A DNA stretch of 21,415 nucleotides from Bacteroidaceae bacterium (GTDB lineage Bacteria; Bacteroidota; Bacteroidia; Bacteroidales; Bacteroidaceae). The position numbers were made by a program, and so were the translations under genes. Below are positions 14,947 through 21,415 of the stretch, piece by piece. The notes under the pieces were generated by a model. It was not told where the DNA came from. It made no database searches and saw nothing but the letters and a program-made list of their open reading frames with translations. The first letter of the stretch is position 1, and each line of letters opens with the position of its first letter. The stretch is from positions 1 through 21,415 of the forward strand of contig JAILIJ010000182.1 of assembly GCA_024695315.1 (NCBI GenBank), read 5' to 3'.

Positions 14947-15349
14947 GATTCTATTACTGATACTGCTTTGCGTATCATTTCGCTCGTCAATGGCCCAAAA
15001 TATCTTTCCTGCGTCTGAAGGCGAGCGAGCAAGATATGCCATGCAAATTGATTTCAAAAAGGCCTATGTCAGCGGTATATGTATCATTGTAAACGATGGA
15101 GACATACTGAAGGCAAGTGTGGTTAATGAGTTTGGGGTGTCTGCTCTGTCTTTCACGTATAATGTGAAAAAGGACAAAGTCAAGATATTATCCGTGATAG
15201 GTAAGATGAATAGGTGGTATGTGAAGAGGGTTCTGAAACGTGACTTACGTGAGGTGATACATCAGATGCAGAGTGGGGGCGATAGATATGAAAATAGAAA
15301 ACTGCATTTGACATACACTTTCAGTCCGTTAATGGAATCGGAGCGATAG
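14921..15349 (+). CDS. small secreted protein, LolB/DUF3261-like
   Basis: A 142-residue protein with an N-terminal signal peptide (hydrophobic residues 10-20; cleavage probably after SMAQ). There is no lipobox Cys at the usual place, unlike classical LolB. The middle has the rhythm GDILKASVVNEFGVSALSFTYN, which resembles the LolB/DUF3261 proteins that accompany LolA in aryl polyene clusters. The assignment rests on this pattern, the size and the 26-base overlap with the LolA-like gene. It may be the outer-membrane-side acceptor or a periplasmic partner. Start ATG 14921 is required to include the signal peptide. Confidence 0.7.
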   Translation: MLLSSVFNRILLLILLCVSFRSSMAQNIFPASEGERARYAMQIDFKKAYVSGICIIVNDGDILKASVVNEFGVSALSFTYNVKKDKVKILSVIGKMNRWYVKRVLKRDLREVIHQMQSGGDRYENRKLHLTYTFSPLMESER

Positions 15350-15401
15350 ATGAACAAAGGATGCTCGAAGGCTCAGCATTTTTTATGTCCTATTAATAGA
15401 T

Positions 15402-15776
15402 ATGAAATTACGAGACGATTTATTTAAGATAAAAGAATCTGAAAAAACAGAAAATGGCGTGCGTTATGGATTAACTCTCAATGCAGACCATTCGATATAT
15501 AAGGCACATTTCCCAGGACAACCGATTACTCCAGGTGTGTGTATCATACAGATTGTAACTGAGCTTGCTGGGGACGTTCTTAATCAGGAACTATTTCTGA
15601 AAGAAATAAAAAACGTTAAGTTTCTATCTGTTATCTCACCAGAGGACGTTAAAACTATCTCTTGTGATTTAGTAGTTAAGGAAATTAGAGAAGACCAGTA
15701 CAAAGTTCAGGCAACAGTATTTTCCGAGGAAATTGTTTACGCAAAGTTATCACTACAATGCCAAAACAGACAATAG
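15402..15776 (+). CDS. second hot-dog dehydratase-like protein (ApeI-like)
   Basis: A 124-residue single hot-dog domain with the motif AHFPGQPITPGVCIIQI (His36), typical of FabA/FabZ and ApeI-type dehydratases, and Glu54 in VTELAG. It lacks the separate N-terminal LLPH motif of full-length FabZ. It therefore differs from the protein at 9183, which keeps the N-terminal LLP motif (without its His) and the Glu but not the HFPG motif. The two may pair or act on different chain lengths; this is inference. Probable reaction: dehydration of 3-hydroxyacyl-ACP. It overlaps the next gene by 19 bases. Confidence 0.82.
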   Translation: MKLRDDLFKIKESEKTENGVRYGLTLNADHSIYKAHFPGQPITPGVCIIQIVTELAGDVLNQELFLKEIKNVKFLSVISPEDVKTISCDLVVKEIREDQYKVQATVFSEEIVYAKLSLQCQNRQ

Positions 15777-17263
15777 ACATAATATCAAATCAGGAACAGA
15801 GGCGTTTACTACATGGGCGTGGCATCTGTGTTATTATCCCTACGTATAATAATGCGGGAACCATTGTCGATGTTGTTCAGCGTACTTTGTTGCAATGCGA
15901 TGACGTTATCGTTGTTTGTGACGGATGTACCGATGACACATTAAGTCTTATTAAAGATATAGAAGGCATACAAATCGTTTCCTATGAACGTAATGAAGGC
16001 AAAGGAACTGCTTTGAAGAGAGGATTCAGTAAGGCTTTAGAAATGGGCTTTTCCTATGCTATAACTCTTGATGCTGACGGTCAGCATTATCCTGAAGATA
16101 TACCTGTACTTTTGGAGGCAAACATAAAACATCCAGAGGCTTTGATTGTTGGACAGCGTAAGGGATTGGAGAATATGGAACGCTCAAAAGGCAGCAAATT
16201 CGCCAATTCATTTAGTAATTTTTGGTTCTGTGTACAGACTGGACATTATCTTGGGGATACTCAAACGGGATATAGGCTTTATCCGTTAAAGAAACTGAGA
16301 GGTCTATCTTTTTTAACATCCAGATATGAGGCAGAACTGGAACTCTTGGTATTTTCTTCATGGCATGGGGTAAAACTCATCTCAGAACCAGTCAATGTGT
16401 TTTATCCTCCTCGTGAGGAGCGTGTTTCTCATTTTCGTCCAGGATTGGATTTCACACGTATATCCATCCTGAATACCTGCCTTTGCGTTCTGGCTATCGT
16501 TTATGGACTGCCACTTGCCATATTTCGTTTCTTGGCCACAACTTTTCGAACGTTCCATTGTGCTTTTTGGTTTTGTGTGGTATCGCTTTTGGTAATGAAA
16601 CCGATTGCATGGCTGCAACTTATTCTCCATAGAAAAGATGATGATAAATCGTCCGGAGTGAGGTCTATCATCCATAAGTCAGCAGTTTTCATAATGAAAT
16701 TTATTGGTATTCCTGGGGTGAAATATAGTGTGGAGAATGACGGAGGAGAAGATTTTACTAAACCAGCGTTAATAATAAGTAACCATCAGTCCTATTTAGA
16801 TCTTATGATACTGCTTTCTCAGACCGAGAAGCTGGTTGTGCTCACCAATGATTGGGTATGGAATAGTCCATTTTTTGGAAGTGTCATCCGTCATGCAGAA
16901 TATTATCCGGTATCGGATGGTATAGAAAAGATAATGCCAAATTTGACTGATCTGGTGCGCCGAGGCTATAGTATAGCAATATATCCAGAGTCGACGCGTT
17001 CCGAGGATATGAGAATCCAACGTTTTCATAAGGGAGCATTTTATATTGCTGAACAATTGAAACTTGATATACTGCCACTTGTCGTATATGGAGCTGGACA
17101 AGTTATGCCTAAAAAAAGCAAACTTGTTCATTCGGGAAGTGTTCTCCTGGAGATTGGAAAAAGAATAGATTTTGATACATACTCTCGTGTGGGAACGCCT
17201 AAGGAAGTGGCTTCCTGGTTCAGAAAGTGGTATATTGAAAAGTTAAGGATAAAAATCTATTAA
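15758..17263 (+). CDS. glycosyltransferase 2 fused to PlsC-like acyltransferase
   Basis: A 501-residue two-domain protein. Residues ~20-235 are a GT-A glycosyltransferase family 2 domain: VIIPTYNN, DGCTDD (55-60), the metal-binding DADGQH (105-110) and QTGYRLYP (169-176). Hydrophobic stretches follow (about 236-262 and 266-291). Residues ~305-500 are a PlsC-type acyltransferase with NHQSYLD (342-348, the NHx4D motif) and YPESTRS (409-415). Fusions of this kind occur in aryl polyene clusters and are thought to build the (glyco)lipid to which the polyene is attached. It probably acts at the cytosolic face of the inner membrane. Donor sugar and acyl substrate cannot be told from the sequence. 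Confidence 0.9.
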   Translation: MPKQTIDIISNQEQRRLLHGRGICVIIPTYNNAGTIVDVVQRTLLQCDDVIVVCDGCTDDTLSLIKDIEGIQIVSYERNEGKGTALKRGFSKALEMGFSYAITLDADGQHYPEDIPVLLEANIKHPEALIVGQRKGLENMERSKGSKFANSFSNFWFCVQTGHYLGDTQTGYRLYPLKKLRGLSFLTSRYEAELELLVFSSWHGVKLISEPVNVFYPPREERVSHFRPGLDFTRISILNTCLCVLAIVYGLPLAIFRFLATTFRTFHCAFWFCVVSLLVMKPIAWLQLILHRKDDDKSSGVRSIIHKSAVFIMKFIGIPGVKYSVENDGGEDFTKPALIISNHQSYLDLMILLSQTEKLVVLTNDWVWNSPFFGSVIRHAEYYPVSDGIEKIMPNLTDLVRRGYSIAIYPESTRSEDMRIQRFHKGAFYIAEQLKLDILPLVVYGAGQVMPKKSKLVHSGSVLLEIGKRIDFDTYSRVGTPKEVASWFRKWYIEKLRIKIY

Positions 17264-17279
17264 AAAAACTATATAAAAC

Positions 17280-18776
17280 TTGAACGTAATAATCATAGGT
17301 GGAGGACTTGGTGGACTATTTACAGGTGCGATACTTGCTAAAGAAGGCAAGACTGTAACCATCATAGAGAAGAACACAACCATAGGTGGTGGTCTTCAGA
17401 CCTTCGAACGCTTTGGCGAAACCTACGACACAGGCATGCATGTTATAGCTGGTATGCACAAAGGTAATAATATAAGGCGTATATGCGATTATCTTGGGGT
17501 AAGTGATGGCATGAAACTGTATGATGTGGATGATGATTGTACGGATAGTATTTATGTGGCCTGTGATAGAAAAATATACAATGTTGCCCGAGGACGTGAG
17601 GGGTTTGTAGATTCACTTTCGGGTTATTTCCCTAATCAGCGGGAATCGCTCAAGAGATATGTAGATGCGATGTTTAAGATAGTGGATGAGATGCCACTTT
17701 TCTATTTAAGGTCTGCATCCTCATTTATTGAGCATAGTACGGATTTTTTCCTTTCTGCCGACGCTTTTATTGCTAAGTATATTAGCGATGAGAAACTCCG
17801 TGGTGTTTTGGCATATATCAATATGCTATATTCTGGGGAAAGTGATATAACCCCCGCTTTTGTACATGCTGTATTGTCGGTATTGTATTTGGGTGGACCT
17901 ACACGTTTTGTTGATGGAAGTGATAAATTTGCCGACCTGTTGGCTGATGTCATAAAGAAGAATGGTGGACAGATAATAAAAAGTGATGGAGTGGCCAGTA
18001 TCCAGACTGAAGACCATAAGATTACGGGTGTGACAACGAAAAGTGGAATACGTCTTGTCGCAGACACTTATGTGTCAGACATCCATCCATGTACATTGCT
18101 AAATCTCTTTGAAGATCCAAAAGCCTTGCCAAAGCTTTATCGCAACAGACTAAATGATTTAGGCAACACATATTCTGCGTTTACCATAAATATTAAATTC
18201 AAGCCAAATGTATTTGAATACATTAACCATACCGGTTTTTATATATCCGACTATGATAAGGCGTGGTCTCTTGCCGATGATAATGATTCTTGGCCGTTAG
18301 GATTTTTGTATATGACACCGCCAGTTACTCGACAAGGGAAATATACTAATAAGATGATTATTACTGTTCCTATGCGTTGGGCATGTGTCGAGATATGGGA
18401 AAACTCTTATTTAGGACATAGACCGATAGAATATAAAGTGTGGAAAGAAGAATGTGCGAAGAAAGTTCTTGATAGGATGGAAGAGATTTTTCCGTCTTTC
18501 AGAGATAAAATAGAACAAGTCAATACAGCCTCACCGCTGACTATACGTGACTATTATGGTGTGAAGAATGGGGCCATGTGTGGATATGCCAAAGATTACA
18601 AACAACTGCAGATTTCTATGTTATCCGTAAGGACAAAGATCTCCAATCTATTCTTAACAGGTCAGAATGTCAATCTACATGGCTTCTGCGGAGTGCCGTT
18701 GACATCAATACGTACCTCGGAAGCAATATTAGGAAATGAATATATACTTAATAAGTTAAATGAAATTAGGGACTAA
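17280..18776 (+). CDS. phytoene-desaturase-like FAD/NAD(P) oxidoreductase (TTG start)
   Basis: A 498-residue flavoprotein of the amine-oxidase/carotenoid-desaturase superfamily. The N-terminus is the dinucleotide-binding fold IIIGGGLGGL (4-13) with Glu30 after TVTIIE, then the GGGLQTFE motif; near the C-terminus are LFLTGQNVNLHG and the conserved VPLTSIRTSE. An in-frame stop at 17274-17276 leaves TTG at 17280 as the only start that keeps the FAD motif, so a TTG start is well supported. Possible roles are desaturation, isomerisation or oxidation of the polyene or its head group, or of a lipid anchor. The gene is 16 bases after the acyltransferase fusion and overlaps the hydrolase gene by 17 bases. 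Confidence 0.88.
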   Translation: MNVIIIGGGLGGLFTGAILAKEGKTVTIIEKNTTIGGGLQTFERFGETYDTGMHVIAGMHKGNNIRRICDYLGVSDGMKLYDVDDDCTDSIYVACDRKIYNVARGREGFVDSLSGYFPNQRESLKRYVDAMFKIVDEMPLFYLRSASSFIEHSTDFFLSADAFIAKYISDEKLRGVLAYINMLYSGESDITPAFVHAVLSVLYLGGPTRFVDGSDKFADLLADVIKKNGGQIIKSDGVASIQTEDHKITGVTTKSGIRLVADTYVSDIHPCTLLNLFEDPKALPKLYRNRLNDLGNTYSAFTINIKFKPNVFEYINHTGFYISDYDKAWSLADDNDSWPLGFLYMTPPVTRQGKYTNKMIITVPMRWACVEIWENSYLGHRPIEYKVWKEECAKKVLDRMEEIFPSFRDKIEQVNTASPLTIRDYYGVKNGAMCGYAKDYKQLQISMLSVRTKISNLFLTGQNVNLHGFCGVPLTSIRTSEAILGNEYILNKLNEIRD

Positions 18777-19659
18777 AAGACTTTGCGTTACCATTATATC
18801 ACTTTCTTTCTCTCTCCTGATACTTGCTCAGGAAAAGGTGAAGATATGGAAGGGCACAGAAGTACATGCTCCAAGTGTTACTTTGGAGATATATCTTCCT
18901 GAACAGTCTGTCGCACCATCTACGGCAGTCATCGTTTGTCCTGGTGGAAGCTATTGTTGGCACGACTACACCACAGAGGGCGCAGACGTAGCCCGTTGGC
19001 TCCAGCGCAATGGCATAGCAGCTTTTGTTCTAAACTATCGTGTTCAAGGAAAATTTCAGTATGCCTCACACTCACGAGCTTTGTTTGGTGGCCATCGTCA
19101 TCCAGATATGATACGGGATTTCCAACGTGCTATTCAGTATGTGCGTGAGAATGCGGAAAAATACAAAGTCAATCCCACGAAGGTTGGTGCAATGGGATTC
19201 TCTGCAGGTGGTCATCTTGTGATGAGTGGTGCAGAGTTCTTTCATACAAATTTTCTTCAACCTAAGGGCATCGTTCCTACTGTGTCTCTGCGGCCAGATT
19301 TTGTGGCACCTATATATCCAGTTGTTACTATGTCTGAGAAAGTGACTCATAAACGTTCTCGGCGAGCCTTACTTGGTGAATATAGAAAGTTCAGCCGTAA
19401 GCTCCGCGATTCGCTATCATTGGAGAAACATGTACCAAATGACTGCCCACCTGTATTCCTCGTAAATTGCAAGGATGATCCTGTCGTGAAATATCAGAAT
19501 TCTGAACTCCTCGATTCTGCGCTGACAGCAAAGAATATCCCACATAAATATATACAATATAAGACCGGTGGACATGGTTTTGGAGCATCAGATACAAAGG
19601 GAAGTGAAGAATGTAGGGCATGGATGTCAGAATTTATTAAATGGATAAATCAATGGTAA
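18760..19659 (+). CDS. secreted alpha/beta hydrolase (esterase/lipase-like)
   Basis: A 299-residue protein with a signal peptide (hydrophobic 10-23, cleavage near LAQ). It belongs to the alpha/beta-hydrolase group of esterases and acetyl-xylan-esterase-like enzymes: oxyanion-loop CPGGSY (60-65), nucleophile elbow GFSAGGH (Ser148), acid CKDDPVV (Asp239 or Asp240) and His272 in GGHGFG. All catalytic residues are present. It would act in the periplasm or at the outer membrane on an ester. As part of a polyene operon it might trim or transfer ester-linked polyene-lipids; alternatively it is a carbohydrate esterase that has joined the operon. It overlaps neighbours on both sides, so co-transcription is likely. 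Confidence 0.85.
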   Translation: MKLGTKRLCVTIISLSFSLLILAQEKVKIWKGTEVHAPSVTLEIYLPEQSVAPSTAVIVCPGGSYCWHDYTTEGADVARWLQRNGIAAFVLNYRVQGKFQYASHSRALFGGHRHPDMIRDFQRAIQYVRENAEKYKVNPTKVGAMGFSAGGHLVMSGAEFFHTNFLQPKGIVPTVSLRPDFVAPIYPVVTMSEKVTHKRSRRALLGEYRKFSRKLRDSLSLEKHVPNDCPPVFLVNCKDDPVVKYQNSELLDSALTAKNIPHKYIQYKTGGHGFGASDTKGSEECRAWMSEFIKWINQW

Positions 19660-21415
19660 TACGAATATATGACTATTTTAGGACACACCGTATGGTGCTA
19701 TGGTCGTCACTTATTGCGGTGACGTTACTATTAGTGTCCCTTATTGTCGGATTGTCATATAAGGAAGACATAACGGATTTCTTGCCACTTAATGAAGACG
19801 AGAAACAATATATGTCTATCTATCAGAATGTCTCTGGCGCCAATAAGTTGATAGTGATATTTGATAGTCCAGATGATGCCGACAAGACCTGCGAGGCAAT
19901 AGACCTTTTTGAGGAGTGTCTTGCGCTACGAGACAGCCTTGGATGGTGTAGCGAAATGTTCTCTTCTGTAGATGCTGAACAGATGACCGAGGTGCGTCGT
20001 TTTGTATATGATAACATACCGTATTTTTTGACAGATGCAGACTACACTCGTATGGATAGCCTGTTGGAAAATACCGACTATGTGAGCCTGCGGCTTATCT
20101 CTGACCGCGAACAACTCATGTTCCCAATTTCCTCAATGATTGTTGAGGGCATAGCCAACGACCCTCTTAATCTTTATGCACCAGTATTTGAAAGAATGCG
20201 TGGAGCAATGGTAGAGCATAGTTTTGAGATGTATGATGGACGTATATTCACGCCAGATATGAGCCGAGCACTTGTCACCATAAATTCACCATTTGGAGGA
20301 AGTGAAACGAGTAGCAACGGGCAATTATTGAGTCTCATAGATAGTACTATTTCTGATGTCCGTTCACTCTGTCCAGATGTGAATATACACACGTTTGGCG
20401 GTCCTGCAATAGCTGTTGACAATGCCACACAGATAAAGCATGACTCCATGTTGGCCGTCACATTATCTGTAGTCCTCATCCTGGCTATTCTGTTCTATTC
20501 TTTCCGAACATATCGCAACTTATTGTTCATAGCTCTTTCGATAGGATGGGGATGGCTCTTTGCCCTTGGTGCGATGGCAGTTTTCCGTGACCAGATATCC
20601 ATAATCGTGATAGGCATACTAAGTATTATCATTGGTATTGCCGTCAACTATCCACTTCATCTTGTTGCACATCTTCGACATCAACCTAATGTGCGTGCAG
20701 CACTTTCTGATATCGTCAAACCGCTGTTAGTCGGTAATATCACGACCGTAGGTGCTTTCCTTGCTCTTGTGCCGTCTCAGTCATCTGCCTTACGCGACCT
20801 CGGACTCTTTGCATCTTTCTTACTTGTCGGAACAATTATTTTTGTACTTCTCTATTTGCCTCATTGTGTTAAGTCTGACGCAAAGACATCTGAGGAAACA
20901 TTGATTTTTGGTCGTTTGGCCGACATCAAATTTGAAAAGAATAGGTGGATTGTAGGAGCAATCATAGTTCTCACATTAGTGTTTGGATGGTTTGCTCCAG
21001 GAGTACAATTTGATACGAATATGTCGAATCTGAATTATATGTCAGATCAACATCGTTTGGATGCCAGGTATTTCCAGAATTTATCTACAGATATAGATTC
21101 GCTGAAGAGCATTTCCGAGACTTTCCTTTTTTCTTCAGGAAAATCCTATGATGAGGCTTTGGAGAACGACCTTGACTGTCAGGTCGCATTAAGAGAGGCT
21201 GGCGTTCAAAGTAAATATGCCACTTTCATACGCCCTAAAACAGAGCAAGAAGCGTCTCTCAGTCGTTGGAAATCGTTTGTCGAGAAATATAATAGCAAAT
21301 ACAAGGACACGGTAGAGGAATATGCTATAAAGGCTGGATTCCAACCTTCTGCTCTAACACGTTTCCATGCTAAGATGGATGCCGATTATGAAGTGCAGTC
21401 GGCAGAATATTTCAT
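19641..21415 (+). CDS. MMPL/RND-family exporter, 3' end beyond the window
   Basis: The frame is open from the ATG at 19641 (a second ATG lies at 19653) to the window edge, at least 591 residues, and continues past it. The start overlaps the hydrolase gene by 19 bases. The layout is that of MMPL/RND exporters: a first membrane helix (about 18-38), a large periplasmic domain (to ~270), then a block of helices (ITLS-like segment from ~275, WGWLFALGAMAVF, IIVIGILSIIIGIAVNYPLH, a further pair ending FVLLYLPHC), another helix near FEKNRWIVGAIIVLTLVF, and the start of a second periplasmic domain. The GIAVNYPLHL segment is the conserved helix of the family. By context it takes part in moving the polyene-lipid out of the inner membrane together with the LolA-like carrier. 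Confidence 0.9.
   Translation, partial: MDKSMVIRIYDYFRTHRMVLWSSLIAVTLLLVSLIVGLSYKEDITDFLPLNEDEKQYMSIYQNVSGANKLIVIFDSPDDADKTCEAIDLFEECLALRDSLGWCSEMFSSVDAEQMTEVRRFVYDNIPYFLTDADYTRMDSLLENTDYVSLRLISDREQLMFPISSMIVEGIANDPLNLYAPVFERMRGAMVEHSFEMYDGRIFTPDMSRALVTINSPFGGSETSSNGQLLSLIDSTISDVRSLCPDVNIHTFGGPAIAVDNATQIKHDSMLAVTLSVVLILAILFYSFRTYRNLLFIALSIGWGWLFALGAMAVFRDQISIIVIGILSIIIGIAVNYPLHLVAHLRHQPNVRAALSDIVKPLLVGNITTVGAFLALVPSQSSALRDLGLFASFLLVGTIIFVLLYLPHCVKSDAKTSEETLIFGRLADIKFEKNRWIVGAIIVLTLVFGWFAPGVQFDTNMSNLNYMSDQHRLDARYFQNLSTDIDSLKSISETFLFSSGKSYDEALENDLDCQVALREAGVQSKYATFIRPKTEQEASLSRWKSFVEKYNSKYKDTVEEYAIKAGFQPSALTRFHAKMDADYEVQSAEYF

Noticed and set aside
1..21415. CRISPR array, insertion sequence, tRNA or rRNA
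   Set aside because: The tandem repeats at 211-560 have 7- and 10-base units without unique spacers, no transposase-like protein is encoded, and I see no cloverleaf or rRNA-like stretch.
4753..21415. Housekeeping fatty-acid synthesis cluster
   Set aside because: Three ketosynthases, GT2-acyltransferase fusion, LolA-like and MMPL genes, and absence of fabD, fabH and plsX nearby do not fit a housekeeping fab operon.

Overview
The window looks like a Bacteroidales chromosome segment, most likely Prevotellaceae. I base this on moderately AT-rich coding DNA, promoters of the Bacteroidetes type (TTTG, about 19 bases, then TAnnTTTG), few classical Shine-Dalgarno sites, purine-rich heptad repeats of the agtgaag kind, and the gene families present. 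The genus is an inference.

Left part (1-4750). Positions 1-837 hold no credible gene. They carry ten-base phased A-tract repeats (211-300), a promoter-like TATCTTTG (322-329), a heptad minisatellite (344-560) and two short elements that recur at about 4004-4200. A minus-strand gene for a polytopic membrane protein (838-1674) diverges from a pair of adjacent plus-strand genes of unknown function (1948-3989). A small PspC-domain protein is on the minus strand (4302-4490), followed by a strong hairpin.

Right part (4753-21415 and beyond). This is one long co-directional gene set with overlapping or nearly touching genes. It starts from one good promoter (4607-4637) with a hairpin-bearing leader. 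The content is that of an aryl-polyene/flexirubin-type (type II fatty acid/polyketide-like) pathway: ketoreductase, three ketosynthases (two with extra C-terminal half-thiolase-like domains), two acyl carrier proteins, two hot-dog dehydratase-like proteins, a hot-dog thioesterase, a methyltransferase, an LpxL-like acyltransferase and a glycosyltransferase-acyltransferase fusion. An envelope export set accompanies it: a small four-helix transporter, a LolA-like carrier, a LolB/DUF3261-like secreted protein and an MMPL/RND exporter cut off by the window end. A phytoene-desaturase-like flavoprotein and a secreted alpha/beta hydrolase sit between the acyltransferase fusion and the exporter.

How it would work (inference from known aryl polyene systems): an aryl starter is loaded on an ACP and extended with malonyl units by the ketosynthases. 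Each ketone is reduced by the FabG homologue and dehydrated by the hot-dog enzymes, leaving a conjugated chain. The chain is methylated, transferred to a lipid or glycolipid anchor and moved to the outer membrane by the LolA/LolB/MMPL set. Starter-unit genes (ammonia-lyase, aryl-CoA/ACP ligase) and a phosphopantetheinyl transferase are not in the window and may lie past 21415. The points most worth checking are the dehydratase without its usual His, the methyltransferase without its usual general base, the half-thiolase extensions on two ketosynthases, and the repeated intergenic elements.
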